From contig NZ_JAJJNF010000010.1 of assembly GCF_021245805.1 (NCBI RefSeq), positions 1 to 64,000 of the forward strand: a DNA stretch of 64,000 bases. The letters run 5' to 3'. The first letter of the stretch is position 1; every line of letters begins with the position of its first letter. The notes beneath the pieces were generated by a model. The model was not told where the DNA came from. It made no database searches and saw only the letters and a list, made by a program, of their open reading frames with translations. Below, piece after piece: positions 25,192 to 34,863 of the stretch. The translations under genes were made by a program, and so were the position numbers. Source of the DNA: Mangrovimonas futianensis (GTDB lineage: Bacteria; Bacteroidota; Bacteroidia; Flavobacteriales; Flavobacteriaceae).

Positions 25192-25199
25192 CAAACATA
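25192..25199 (-). promoter_or_regulatory. -7 element of lipoprotein gene 24228-25175
   Basis: Perfect TATGTTTG in TTATGTTTGCTAAAA, matching the element at 24137-24144. The -33 would fall in the 3' end of the transporter gene and is not recognisable. Confidence 0.5.
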
Positions 25200-25206
25200 A
25201 TAAAAA

Positions 25207-26541
25207 TTATTCTTTTTGATATCTAGGAACCCTGAACAACAAAATTATCCCTAGTAAAAAGAATATAAACAAGAACACAATCGCATTTCTCATACTACCA
25301 GTAACTTGGTCTATAGTTCCATATAAAACCATTCCAATGACGATTCCTATTTTTTCGGAAACATCAAAAAAACTGAAGTAAGATGTAGTATCCTTGGTTT
25401 CTGGTAAAAATTTGGAATATGTAGATCTCGACAGAGCTTGAATGCCCCCCATTACCAAACCTACCATAGATGCTGTAGCGTAAAATTGGTAGGGTGTAGT
25501 TACAAAATAGGCTACAAAACACATTGTCATCCAAACAAAGTTTACAGCAATTAATGTTTTGATATTCCCAAACTTAGCCGAGGCCCTAGAAGTCAAAACA
25601 GCTCCTACTATAGCTAGTAATTGTATAACCAAAATACTCACAATCAATCCCATGGTTTTCTCTTCTTCTCCACCCCATTCAATTTCTTGCTCTCCAAAAT
25701 AAGTAGCCACCAGCATAATAGTTTGTACAGCCATACTGTAAACAAAAAAGGCATATAGATACCTTTTTAGTTGGAGGTTCTCTTTGAGAGCTTCCCAAAC
25801 TTTCTTCAATTCCTTAAAACCATTGAAGATAACATCTTTTGTTACTTTACGACCTTTGGAAACACCTTTAGGAAGCACATAAAAAGTGTATTGGCTAAAA
25901 AGAATCCACCAGATCCCTACGGTAATAAAGGAACACCTCATGGCTTCAATTGCTGCTTCATTCTTTTGTTCCTCTGTAGTTCCTATATCAAACCCAAACC
26001 ATTGTGGGTATAATACCATTGCCAAATTGGTTATTAACAAAAGGATACTTCCTATGTAGCCCATAGAGAATCCTTTGGCACTAATTTTATCTTGCTGCTC
26101 AGGATAGGCAATATCTGGCAAATAGGAATTATAAAAAACCAAACTGGACCAATAGCCTATTAATCCAAAAAAATAAAATAACAGTCCCCAATAAATGTGT
26201 TCTATTTTAAACCAATAAAGACCAATACAACCTAAGCCGCCCAAATAACAGAAAAACTTCATAAAAGCCTTTTTATTACCAACAAAATCGGCAATTCCCG
26301 AAAGGATGGGCGATGTAAATGCAACAACCAAAAAAGCAAAAGCTGTGATAAACGATATAAGAGCTGTGTTTTTAATCTCTAAACCAAAAATGGGTACTTG
26401 ATTCCCATTAACGAAATTAAGGGTCCCATAAAATATGGGAAATATGGTTGAAGCGATGGTTAGGGTATAAACCGAATTGGCCCAATCATAAAAGGCCCAG
26501 GCATTTAATAATTTCTTGCTTCCTTTTTCAAATTGTGTCAT
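25207..26541 (-). CDS. UMF1-type MFS transporter (Atg22-like)
   Basis: 444 residues with about 12 hydrophobic segments. The N-terminal motif LNAWAFYDWANSVYTLTIA contains the WAFYDWANS signature of the UMF1/Atg22 branch of the major facilitator superfamily. MGGIQALSRSTYSKFLPE, with the QALSRS core, is the second family block. Inner membrane. Substrates of bacterial UMF1 proteins are mostly unknown; the yeast homologue exports amino acids from vacuoles. It lies downstream of the M48 terminator and 31 bp before the lipoprotein start. Family firm, substrate unknown. Confidence 0.9.
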   Translation of the reverse strand: MTQFEKGSKKLLNAWAFYDWANSVYTLTIASTIFPIFYGTLNFVNGNQVPIFGLEIKNTALISFITAFAFLVVAFTSPILSGIADFVGNKKAFMKFFCYLGGLGCIGLYWFKIEHIYWGLLFYFFGLIGYWSSLVFYNSYLPDIAYPEQQDKISAKGFSMGYIGSILLLITNLAMVLYPQWFGFDIGTTEEQKNEAAIEAMRCSFITVGIWWILFSQYTFYVLPKGVSKGRKVTKDVIFNGFKELKKVWEALKENLQLKRYLYAFFVYSMAVQTIMLVATYFGEQEIEWGGEEEKTMGLIVSILVIQLLAIVGAVLTSRASAKFGNIKTLIAVNFVWMTMCFVAYFVTTPYQFYATASMVGLVMGGIQALSRSTYSKFLPETKDTTSYFSFFDVSEKIGIVIGMVLYGTIDQVTGSMRNAIVFLFIFFLLGIILLFRVPRYQKE

Positions 26542-26544
26542 AAA

Positions 26545-26573
26545 AAAAACTGCTCATTTTATTGAGCAGCTCC
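26545..26573 (-). terminator. Terminator of M48 peptidase gene
   Basis: Stem CTGCTCA/TGAGCAG (26550-26556 and 26563-26569) with a 6-nt loop. A run of eight Ts follows on the minus strand just before the transporter ATG. Confidence 0.85.
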
Positions 26574-26602
26574 TAAAGTAAGTATTATTTCTTTAACGTA
26601 AT

Positions 26603-27430
26603 TTAAAATTTTGTTATGGGTCTGTAAGATGTCACTCCAAATTTTTGAGCTTCTGCCTTAGCCTTTGGAGCTAAAGCTTTTAAGTTTGCAATCCTGGAAT
26701 CGGTAGATGGGTGAGTACTTAAAATTTCTGGAGGTGATTGTCCGCCACTAGAACCCATTCTCACCCATAATCTTGAAGCCTCATCAGGATTGTAACCAGC
26801 AATTGCCATGATATACAAGCCTATCTTATCTGCTTCTTCTTCGTGTGATCTACTAAATGGTAGCATACCTCCCACCGTGGTCCCAATGCCATAGGCTTGA
26901 TTATATAAACCGATATTTTCATCATCTTGTAAAGCCACATTCAACCCTACAGCGCCAATTTGTTGCAACATACTGGCACTCATGCGCTGTTGACCATGAT
27001 TGGCCAAAGCATGTGCAACTTCATGCCCCATAATGGCTGCAATAGCTGTTTCGTTTTCGGCTATTGGAAGAATACCGGTATAGAATGCTATTTTACCACC
27101 GGGCATACACCAAGCGTTTGCCACTTCAGACTGAATTAAATTATATTCCCATCGATAATCTTTCAAGTAGCCCTGGTAGCCTAAAGCATTTAACCATCTT
27201 TCAGATGCCGTTGCAATTCTTTCTCCTACTCGTTTGATCATTTCTGCTTCAGCAGTACCTTTTACCACTTTGCTTTCTGATAACACTTGATTGTACTGTT
27301 GGAAAGATGATGGGAACAATTGGTCATTAGATACCATAGCCATCGTTTGTTTCCCAGTAAATGGATTTGTAGCGCACGATAAGAACAATAGCAACCCGCC
27401 AAAGGCTACTATCTTATTTTTAATATTCAT
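26603..27430 (-). CDS. M48 family metallopeptidase, lipoprotein
   Basis: 275 residues. The lipobox FLSC19 predicts a membrane-anchored periplasmic enzyme. It opens ATNPFTGKQTMAMVS, the typical start of the BepA/LoiP-type M48 branch (NPxTG). The zinc site HEVAH is at 136-140 and the third ligand lies in HEEEADKIG about 195. AWCMPGGKIAFYTG is the other conserved block. Relatives degrade or help fold outer membrane proteins. No TPR domain follows, so it is the short form. A good promoter lies at 27465-27495. Confidence 0.92.
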   Translation of the reverse strand: MNIKNKIVAFGGLLLFLSCATNPFTGKQTMAMVSNDQLFPSSFQQYNQVLSESKVVKGTAEAEMIKRVGERIATASERWLNALGYQGYLKDYRWEYNLIQSEVANAWCMPGGKIAFYTGILPIAENETAIAAIMGHEVAHALANHGQQRMSASMLQQIGAVGLNVALQDDENIGLYNQAYGIGTTVGGMLPFSRSHEEEADKIGLYIMAIAGYNPDEASRLWVRMGSSGGQSPPEILSTHPSTDSRIANLKALAPKAKAEAQKFGVTSYRPITKF

Positions 27431-27464
27431 AGTTAATGGTTTTGTGTTTTACTAAATTTACGAA

Positions 27465-27495
27465 AAAACCTACCTTTTGGATGGATATTAACAAA
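27465..27495 (-). promoter_or_regulatory. Promoter of M48 peptidase gene
   Basis: TTTG (27495-27492), 19-bp spacer, TAGGTTTT (27472-27465) on the minus strand; one base off the full TTTG/TAnnTTTG consensus. The predicted leader is about 28 nt. Confidence 0.6.
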
Positions 27496-27512
27496 ATTGT
27501 CACACTTTGAAG

Positions 27513-29921
27513 TTATTCCTTACCCGAAAGATCCAACTCTGTAAAACTCTCATCCACCACTATGGTTTGACAACCATTAACTTTAAGATGTTCCAATGGT
27601 TTTGATTCATTATCCAATTCGATATTGGTAATTTCAAAAGGCAAACCGTGAATTTGAATTTTGAACTTCTTATACTCCGTTTCAAAGGAACCTTCCTTGT
27701 GTTGTTGAATAATCAACTGGTTATCTCTTCCCGTTAATTTAAATGTTCTAAGACAAAAGCGTCCTTTCGTGTAGTCATAACCATCATGTGAATCATCAAA
27801 AAATTGACTATCCTCTTTTCCTTTTTTATAATACACATCTAAGACCACTTCATCAATCACTTTTTCTCCCACATATTGTTGTACTGGATACTTTGGAATA
27901 ATAGCTCCTTCTTTTATAAAAATAGGCATGCTATCAATATCTGCATCTACCCACATTTCCTTACCTCCACGTACCACGGTATCAGTCCAGAAGTTATACC
28001 ATTTACCTCTGGGTAAATACATTCTTCTACCTTTTGCATTAGGTTCTAAAATAGGACAGCCTAAAATATGTTCACCAAATACAAACTCATCTGTTCTGTA
28101 ATGAGTGTGGGAATCTTCTTGATCAAACATAACTAAAGACTTCACCATTGGTGTTCCTTTTTCTACATAATGCCAAAAAGTGGTATAGAAATAAGGTAAT
28201 AATTGGTAACGAAGTTCAATAAATTTCTTTACTATCTCGGTCACATCCTCATCAAAAGTCCATGGCTCTTGATCTCCATGATGTCCTGAAGAATGCACTC
28301 TAAAAAATGGATGAAAAACACCCAATTGAATCCATCTAGCAAAGAGTTCGCCGTGTGGTTGTTCAGCAAATCCCCCTATATCACTACCCGCGAACGAAAA
28401 TCCTGACATGGCCATACGTTGCACTTGGATATTGGCAACCCATAAGTGTTCCCAATTAGCCACATTGTCACCTGTCCAAGTTGAGGTATATCGTTGTGTT
28501 CCTGAATAAGCTGCTCTAGTAATTACAAATGGACGCTTTGGATAAGAAAATTTCTTCAATCCTTGATAGGTCGCCCTTGCCATTTGCATACCGTAAATAT
28601 TATGTGCTTTTCTATGACTGCATCTGTTACCTTCATAATCATGTCTTACATCATCTGGAAAGGTTTTATTAGGCACTTCCATAACAGCGGGTTCATTCAT
28701 ATCATTCCAAACCCCTTTAATTCCGATATCCTCAATGAGTTCTTTGAACAAACCAGACCACCATTCTCTAACTTCTGGATTTGTGAAATCTGGAAAATAA
28801 CACTCTCCTGGCCAAACTTTCCCTTTCATGTATGGTCCATCGGCACGCTTGCAGAAGTAATCATTCTCCAATCCTTCCTGATAGACCCAATAATCTTTAT
28901 CTACTTTTATTCCTGGATCGATGATGGCAACCGTCTTGAATCCTTCTTTTTCCAATTCTTTTACCATTCGTTTTGGATCAGGGAAATACTCCTTGTTCCA
29001 AGTAAAGCAACGGAAACCTTCCATATAATCGATATCCAAGTAAATGGCATCACAAGGAATTTGAAGTTCTCTAAACTTTGAAGTAATTTCCTTAACCTTA
29101 CTTTCTGGGTAATAGCTCCATTTACATTGATGGAAACCTAAAGCCCATAAAGGTGGTAATTGGTGTGGCTTTCCAGTTAAATCTGTATAGGCTTCAACTA
29201 CGTCCGTCATTTTAGGTCCGTAGAAAAAGTAATAATTCATTTCACCGCCCTGTGCCCAAAAGCTGGTCACATTACGTCTTTCCTGAGCAAAATCAAAATA
29301 GGAACGGAACGTATTGTCAAAAAATACGCCGTATGCCTTTTTATTGATTAACCCCGTGTAAAACGGAATTGCTTTATAAATGGGATCGGTTTCTTTTCCG
29401 AAGGCATAAGAATCTGTAACCCAATTCTCATAGCGTCTTCCTTTCAGATTAAGGTGGTTGGGTTTATCACCCAATCCATAATAACTCTCTCCTTCTTGGG
29501 AAACTTTACTCATTTTTACAATATCACCACCAAACTCATAACTTTCTTCCCAGTGGAAACCTAATTCATCTTGATTGATTAAAGTTTGGTCCTTGCTATC
29601 ATAAAGTTCGACCTTAAGATTGGCCTTGGACACTTTACAAATAAGTTTTGAGGTGGTAATAATATAACTGTTTTCTGCCTCTTCAATTTCCAATTGGTTG
29701 TAACCAGTACTGGCATATTTGGTGATGGCATATGAAAAATCTGGAGAAAAGATTCCAGTAGTTGAATATCTAAATCTTAAAACACTGTCCCTTAGTATTT
29801 GAATTTGAAGTGCGACATCATTTTCAGTAGTAAATACCAAGGTATCAACATCTTTAGTATAAGAAACTATTTTAGAGGGAAACGTATTTCCTTTTTGCTC
29901 TAACTCTGTATTAATAATCAT
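27513..29921 (-). CDS. Glycoside hydrolase family 31 alpha-glucosidase
   Basis: 802 residues from ATG at 29921; an upstream TTG at 29963 would place the N-terminus next to the glgB terminator and is less likely. GH31 enzymes release glucose from the non-reducing ends of alpha-glucans. WALGFHQCKWSYYPE opens the catalytic barrel, and the nucleophile lies in WNDMNEP (about 404). The acid/base region is STWTGDNVANWEHL and the substrate block HSSGHHGDQEPW. There is no signal peptide, so it is probably cytoplasmic. It is the last gene after glgA-glgC-glgB, which suggests glycogen or maltodextrin turnover in place of the usual GlgP or GlgX. Exact specificity is not certain. Confidence 0.92.
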   Translation of the reverse strand: MIINTELEQKGNTFPSKIVSYTKDVDTLVFTTENDVALQIQILRDSVLRFRYSTTGIFSPDFSYAITKYASTGYNQLEIEEAENSYIITTSKLICKVSKANLKVELYDSKDQTLINQDELGFHWEESYEFGGDIVKMSKVSQEGESYYGLGDKPNHLNLKGRRYENWVTDSYAFGKETDPIYKAIPFYTGLINKKAYGVFFDNTFRSYFDFAQERRNVTSFWAQGGEMNYYFFYGPKMTDVVEAYTDLTGKPHQLPPLWALGFHQCKWSYYPESKVKEITSKFRELQIPCDAIYLDIDYMEGFRCFTWNKEYFPDPKRMVKELEKEGFKTVAIIDPGIKVDKDYWVYQEGLENDYFCKRADGPYMKGKVWPGECYFPDFTNPEVREWWSGLFKELIEDIGIKGVWNDMNEPAVMEVPNKTFPDDVRHDYEGNRCSHRKAHNIYGMQMARATYQGLKKFSYPKRPFVITRAAYSGTQRYTSTWTGDNVANWEHLWVANIQVQRMAMSGFSFAGSDIGGFAEQPHGELFARWIQLGVFHPFFRVHSSGHHGDQEPWTFDEDVTEIVKKFIELRYQLLPYFYTTFWHYVEKGTPMVKSLVMFDQEDSHTHYRTDEFVFGEHILGCPILEPNAKGRRMYLPRGKWYNFWTDTVVRGGKEMWVDADIDSMPIFIKEGAIIPKYPVQQYVGEKVIDEVVLDVYYKKGKEDSQFFDDSHDGYDYTKGRFCLRTFKLTGRDNQLIIQQHKEGSFETEYKKFKIQIHGLPFEITNIELDNESKPLEHLKVNGCQTIVVDESFTELDLSGKE

Positions 29922-29972
29922 AACCTGACATTGATTAAATAAAAATATTGTAAAAGAAAACAATTGCTGTCA

Positions 29973-30012
29973 TAAAAAAAACTGCTTATGTAGAAACATA
30001 TGCAGTTTTTAT
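29973..30012 (-). terminator. Hairpin terminator after glgB
   Basis: ACTGCTTATGT pairs with ACATATGCAGT with one T-T mismatch and loop AGAA (about 29981-30006), with T-runs on both sides. It separates glgB from the GH31 gene, so GH31 is reached by read-through or has its own promoter. Confidence 0.75.
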
Positions 30013-30041
30013 TAACTATAACGTTTGAAACAAGTTAATTA

Positions 30042-31952
30042 TCATTTTTCATATTTAAAAGCTACCATGGACAAGGGCGGTAAATCAATCACAACAGAAT
30101 ATTTCCGAAAATGCCATGATTTGGCTGAAACCGACTTTGTCGGATTTTTATAGTTTCCTGTTCCGCTATATTTTTCCAAATCACTATTAAAAACTTCTTT
30201 GATTTTTCCAGTTTTTGAAAGACCTATTCGATACTTTTCCCTTGGTACAGGGGTTAAATTACACACCACAATGACATCTTCCTTTTTGTTCTCCCCTTTT
30301 CTTATAAAAGATAAAACAGAATTTTCATGATCATTGTAATCAATCCATTCAAAACCATCTTGAATAAATTGCGTTTTATAAAGTGCTGGTTCTTGCTTGT
30401 AAAAAATATTCAAGTCTTTTATCAATAATTGAACACCTTTATGGACTTTATAATCCAATAAATGCCAATCCAAACTCGATTGAAAATCCCATTCATCATA
30501 TTGACCAAATTCATCTCCTTGAAACATCAACTTGGTTCCTGGATGGGCAAACATATAACTATATAGTAGTCTTAAATTGGCAAACCGTTGCCATTCATCA
30601 CCTGGCATTCTACCTATTATAGAGCGCTTTCCATGCACAACTTCATCATGAGATAAAGGCAACATGAAATTCTCTGTAAAGGCATAAGTCATGGAAAAAG
30701 TAATATCATCCTGATGATATTTTCTATGAACCGGTGCTTTTGCAAAATATTCCAAAGTATCGTGCATCCAGCCCATCATCCATTTCATTCCAAATCCCAA
30801 TCCTCCTAAAAAAACTGGTTTTGAAACTCCTGAATAAGCCGTAGATTCTTCGGCTATCGTTTGAACATCTGGAAAAGATGCATATACTTCTTTATTTAGA
30901 TCTTCAAGAAATGAAATAGCATCCAAATTTTCATTGCCACCAAATTGATTCGGTTCCCATTCACCATCTTCTCTACTATAATCAAGATAAAGCATAGAAG
31001 CAACAGCATCAACCCTTAGGCCATCAACGTGATATTGATCCAACCAAAATATGGCATTACTAATCAAAAAGGATCTGACTTCATTTCTACTATAATTAAA
31101 GATCAAACTTTTCCAATCAGGGTGGTACCCTTTTCTTTTATCTGGGTGTTCATAAACACAGGTTCCATCAAAATTTCCTAAACCATGTGCGTCCTCTGGA
31201 AAATGAGAAGGCACCCAATCTAGGATAATACCAATACCCTCTTGATGTAGTTTATCAACTAAAAATTTAAATTCTTCTGGGTACCCAAAACGGGACGTTG
31301 GTGCAAAATACCCCGTAATTTGATATCCCCAACTGGGATCAAAAGGATATTCCATAACCGGCATCAACTCAACATGTGTAAAGTTCAAATCTTTCACATA
31401 AGCAACCAACTCGTCAGCCAACTCAAAATAGGAAAGTGAACGGTCTTCTTCTACCCTTTTTTTCCAAGATCCTAAATGTACCTCATAAACTGAAAATGGG
31501 GATTCTAAAGAATTATGATTCTTTCGACTTTTCATCCACTTGGCATCTTTCCATTTATAAGAATCTTCCCAAATAACAGATGCCGTACTTGGTGGATGCT
31601 CACATCTTCTGGCATAAGGATCGGCTTTCTCAGTAATGATTCCGTTATGATTACTGTGAATTTTGTATTTGTAAAGGTTTCCTTTTCCTATTCCCGGGAT
31701 AAAACCTTCCCAAATACCACTACCATCCCAACGAACCATTAACTCATACTCACCATCCTTCCAAAAATTGAAATCGCCAACAACAGATACCTTTTTTGCT
31801 CCAGGAGCCCAAACTGCAAAATATGTTCCTTCTATTCCTTTGACCTCAGTAATATGGGATCCCATTTTCTCATAAAGTCTGTAATGTTTTCCAGCTTTAA
31901 AAAGATTGATATCAAACTCTGTAAATAAACTAAAGGGAGTTACTTTTGCCAT
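30042..31952 (-). CDS. glgB: 1,4-alpha-glucan branching enzyme
   Basis: 636 residues from ATG at 31952, directly after the glgC stop (TAA-T-ATG on the minus strand). An in-frame TTG at 31961 would overlap glgC and add only three residues. It makes alpha-1,6 branches in glycogen. Domains: CBM48 about 20-120 (FAVWAPGAKKVSVVGDFN), GH13 barrel about 150-510, C-terminal beta domain. The catalytic Asp is in GLRVDAVAS (about 314) and the Glu in AEESTAY (about 366); LSHDEVVHGK carries the transition-state residues. It lacks the extra N-terminal domain of E. coli GlgB. Identity firm. Confidence 0.96.
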   Translation of the reverse strand: MAKVTPFSLFTEFDINLFKAGKHYRLYEKMGSHITEVKGIEGTYFAVWAPGAKKVSVVGDFNFWKDGEYELMVRWDGSGIWEGFIPGIGKGNLYKYKIHSNHNGIITEKADPYARRCEHPPSTASVIWEDSYKWKDAKWMKSRKNHNSLESPFSVYEVHLGSWKKRVEEDRSLSYFELADELVAYVKDLNFTHVELMPVMEYPFDPSWGYQITGYFAPTSRFGYPEEFKFLVDKLHQEGIGIILDWVPSHFPEDAHGLGNFDGTCVYEHPDKRKGYHPDWKSLIFNYSRNEVRSFLISNAIFWLDQYHVDGLRVDAVASMLYLDYSREDGEWEPNQFGGNENLDAISFLEDLNKEVYASFPDVQTIAEESTAYSGVSKPVFLGGLGFGMKWMMGWMHDTLEYFAKAPVHRKYHQDDITFSMTYAFTENFMLPLSHDEVVHGKRSIIGRMPGDEWQRFANLRLLYSYMFAHPGTKLMFQGDEFGQYDEWDFQSSLDWHLLDYKVHKGVQLLIKDLNIFYKQEPALYKTQFIQDGFEWIDYNDHENSVLSFIRKGENKKEDVIVVCNLTPVPREKYRIGLSKTGKIKEVFNSDLEKYSGTGNYKNPTKSVSAKSWHFRKYSVVIDLPPLSMVAFKYEK

Positions 31953-31953
31953 A

Positions 31954-33222
31954 TTATCCAATTACTGTTCCAGAAGGTATCACTACTCCTTTTTTAAGAA
32001 CCACTATTCCATCCTTGATTACATATAAATCTGATTCACCATCTTCCAAATGTGGACCTCCATTAATGGTCACATTATCCCCTATCCTGCAATTCTTTTC
32101 AACGATGGTATTATTTATATTACAATTTTCACCTATACCGGCTAAAATTTCAATATGCTTTCTTTCTATTTCTTCTAAAGACTCATAAAAGTCTGTACCC
32201 ATCATGTAAGTTTTGGTTACCACGGAACCTTTTCCTATTCTAGATCTAATCCCAATGACTGAAGAAGTGATTTGTTTGGCATGTATGATACAACCTTCAC
32301 CTATAACTGCCTTATCTAAATGAGTCCCGGCAATTTTGGATGTTGGTAAAATACGTGCTCTGGTATATATTCTTTGGTCGATATCATATAAGTTGAACTT
32401 AGGAATATCATCCGTTAAACCGATATTGGCCTCAAAAAAGGAATCGATATTCCCGATGTCAGTCCAATAGCCTTCAAATTGATAGCTACAAACCTTCTTA
32501 TTTCCAATAGCTTGCGGAATAATTTCCTTTCCAAAATCAACGGTTGATGGGTCATTCATTAAATCGACCAACAATTGTCTATTAAATACATAAATCCCCA
32601 TACTTCCAAGATAATGTCTTCCCTCAGCTTCCATTTCTGGACCCGTTGGCGACGTCCAATCCGGTAATAAATCACTGGTTGGCTTTTCTGTAAAAGAGGT
32701 AATATTATTCTCCTCGTCTGTTTTCAAGATTCCAAAACCGGGGGCATCTTTAGCATTCACTGGAACGGTCCCAATAGTAATATCGGCCCCAGTGCTGATA
32801 TGTTGTTCAATCATTAAATTGTAATCCATATGATACAATTGATCCCCTGACAAAATCAAAAAGTAATCAAACTTATGTTTTGCAAAGTGATGCATACCTT
32901 GACGTACTGCATCAGCAGTTCCTTGATACCATGTTTTATTCTCTGGTGTTTGTTCCGCTGCCAAAACATCGACAAATGCCGAACTAAAAAAACTGAAATG
33001 ATAGGTGTTTTTGATATGTCTATTAAGAGAGGCCGAATTGAACTGGGTCAATACATACATCCTTTTAATATCAGAATTGATACAATTGGAAATAGGAATG
33101 TCTACCAAACGGTATTTTCCTGCAATTGGCACTGCTGGTTTGGATCGACTATCTGTAAGCGGGTATAACCTTGTTCCTTGACCTCCGCCTAAAATGACGG
33201 ATAATACTTTCTCATTGATCAT
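31954..33222 (-). CDS. glgC: Glucose-1-phosphate adenylyltransferase
   Basis: 422 residues, normal length. It makes ADP-glucose, the committed step of glycogen synthesis. The N-terminal pyrophosphorylase motif GGGQGTRLYPLT lies at about 12-23, followed by RSKPAVPIAGKYRLVDIPISN, recognised by KPAVPIAGKYRL. GTADAVRQ, FLILSGDQLY and EKP are also present. The C-terminal left-handed beta-helix (about 310-420) contains repeated IG-type hexapeptides (IGEGC, IGKGS, IGDNV). It begins 9 bp after glgA and its stop is 1 nt from the glgB ATG, so translation is tightly coupled. Confidence 0.97.
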   Translation of the reverse strand: MINEKVLSVILGGGQGTRLYPLTDSRSKPAVPIAGKYRLVDIPISNCINSDIKRMYVLTQFNSASLNRHIKNTYHFSFFSSAFVDVLAAEQTPENKTWYQGTADAVRQGMHHFAKHKFDYFLILSGDQLYHMDYNLMIEQHISTGADITIGTVPVNAKDAPGFGILKTDEENNITSFTEKPTSDLLPDWTSPTGPEMEAEGRHYLGSMGIYVFNRQLLVDLMNDPSTVDFGKEIIPQAIGNKKVCSYQFEGYWTDIGNIDSFFEANIGLTDDIPKFNLYDIDQRIYTRARILPTSKIAGTHLDKAVIGEGCIIHAKQITSSVIGIRSRIGKGSVVTKTYMMGTDFYESLEEIERKHIEILAGIGENCNINNTIVEKNCRIGDNVTINGGPHLEDGESDLYVIKDGIVVLKKGVVIPSGTVIG

Positions 33223-33231
33223 AATAGCTTG

Positions 33232-34638
33232 TTAATTTAAAGATTTATATAATTTCAAATATTTTTTGGCTGATGCATTCCATGAATGGTCAATGTCCAT
33301 CATGACTTTTTTAACCTTTTTAAAAGCGGTTGTTTTCTTATAAAACTGGGTAGCTCTTTCTATGGAGAAGACGATATCATGAACCGATGTTTCATTGTGG
33401 CAAATACCAAAACCACCATCACCAATATCAATAACAGTATCTTTTAAACCTCCAACCCTTCTCACAATTGGAACCGTTCCATACCTAAGGGCATATAATT
33501 GATTTAATCCACATGGCTCTACCCGAGATGGCATCAACAAGAAATCTGCACCAGCATAAATGATATGGGATAACTTTTCGTCATATCCTATAAAGGCATT
33601 ATAACTCCCTGCATATTTATTTTTTAAATTATCTAATTGTTCCTCTATTTCCTTGTGACCAGATCCTAACACCAAAACATTAATATCGTTAGATTCTAAA
33701 CCTATTTCAATAGCTTGAGGTAACAAATCTGCTCCTTTTTCACCTACTAATCGACCTATGAAAGCAAACAATGGTTTTTCATTATCCAATCCAAATTCTT
33801 TACAAAGCCAATCTTTATTTTCTTGTCTGCCCACATGCACGTTCCTTGCGGAATAATTTTTGACTATAAATTCATCTGTTTCGGGATTCCAGACTTCATC
33901 GTCTATACCATTTAAAATACCTACACATTTGTCTTTTTCATCACTTAAAAGACTTTCCAATCCGTTAGCAGCATGTTGTAATTCTTCCATATAACTGGGA
34001 GAAACAGTGGTAACTGCCCAAGCACATTTAATACCTGCCGCCAAAGGATTAATTACTCCGCCCCAATCCAACAAACCAACCTTTTCAAAATCAAAAGGAG
34101 GAATATAACTCACTTTATCGTGAGAAAACCAACCTTGATATTGTGCATTGTGGATTGTCAAAACAACTGGAATATCTTTTAGGTTTTTATATTTCAAAGA
34201 TTCTTGAAGCATAAATGGGACCAACCCTGTATGATGGTCATGGCAATGTATGATGGAAGGCTGTTTATTCAACGTTAACAACCAATCTAAAAAGGCAATT
34301 TGAAAAGCTAAAAATCGATCTGTATCATCATAGGAGTAGACAAAATCCTTGTAGAGTAAATCTGGAACATCTATGAAGAACACATCTATATCCAAAACAT
34401 CTGTGTCTTGTAATTTCAAAACACTAAATGAATGATTTATTCCTCCTAACAATAATTCCGAATCATAGATGCTCTCAAAATGATTTGAATTAGTAAACTT
34501 ATTCTCATAGAAGGGCATAATTACCGAACTTTCAACTCCTTGGTTTTTTTGATATTTAGGTAAAGCCCCAACCACATCTGCAAGACCTCCTATTTTAGCA
34601 ATAGGGTAACACTCGGCACTTACATGTAATACTTTCAT
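33232..34638 (-). CDS. glgA: Glycogen synthase (ADP-glucose type, GT5)
   Basis: 468 residues from ATG at 34638; the upstream in-frame TTG at 34647 adds only three residues. It transfers glucose from ADP-glucose to glycogen. MKVLHVSAECYPIAKIGGLAD shows the KIGGL motif near 15-19, which binds ADP-glucose. HCHDHHTGLVPF, IHNAQYQGWF, NGIDDEVWNPETD and the GT-B C-terminal signature PSRVEPCGLNQLYALRYG, with EPCGLNQL, follow. Cytoplasmic. First gene of the glgA-glgC-glgB-GH31 unit. No clear TAnnTTTG lies immediately upstream. Identity firm. Confidence 0.96.
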   Translation of the reverse strand: MKVLHVSAECYPIAKIGGLADVVGALPKYQKNQGVESSVIMPFYENKFTNSNHFESIYDSELLLGGINHSFSVLKLQDTDVLDIDVFFIDVPDLLYKDFVYSYDDTDRFLAFQIAFLDWLLTLNKQPSIIHCHDHHTGLVPFMLQESLKYKNLKDIPVVLTIHNAQYQGWFSHDKVSYIPPFDFEKVGLLDWGGVINPLAAGIKCAWAVTTVSPSYMEELQHAANGLESLLSDEKDKCVGILNGIDDEVWNPETDEFIVKNYSARNVHVGRQENKDWLCKEFGLDNEKPLFAFIGRLVGEKGADLLPQAIEIGLESNDINVLVLGSGHKEIEEQLDNLKNKYAGSYNAFIGYDEKLSHIIYAGADFLLMPSRVEPCGLNQLYALRYGTVPIVRRVGGLKDTVIDIGDGGFGICHNETSVHDIVFSIERATQFYKKTTAFKKVKKVMMDIDHSWNASAKKYLKLYKSLN

Positions 34639-34863
34639 TTTAAGCAAATTGGAATTAATTAAGGAATAAATTAAAAATGGTTAGAACTATCAAATTGGTA
34701 TGTTTTATCCACTTTTTTTACAGATTTTAAAATTTAAACTGAATGAACATTATAAATTTAATAAATTATGTGGTTAATAAGAAGTTATTTCCGATTAATT
34801 AAACTTAAAATCTACGTTAGGTATTTCCTACATATACGACCAAACAGGCAAACCATAAACCTC

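Noticed and set aside
28563..29081. 172-residue plus-strand frame opposite the GH31 gene
   Set aside because: It is antisense to conserved catalytic sequence and is rich in Phe, Ile and His from reversed codons; not a real gene.
29922..29963. Extended N-terminus of the GH31 gene from TTG at 29963
   Set aside because: It runs into the glgB terminator, and ATG at 29921 gives a normal family start.
34768..34863. Extended N-terminus of msrB
   Set aside because: It would bury a clean lipoprotein signal that starts at 34864.
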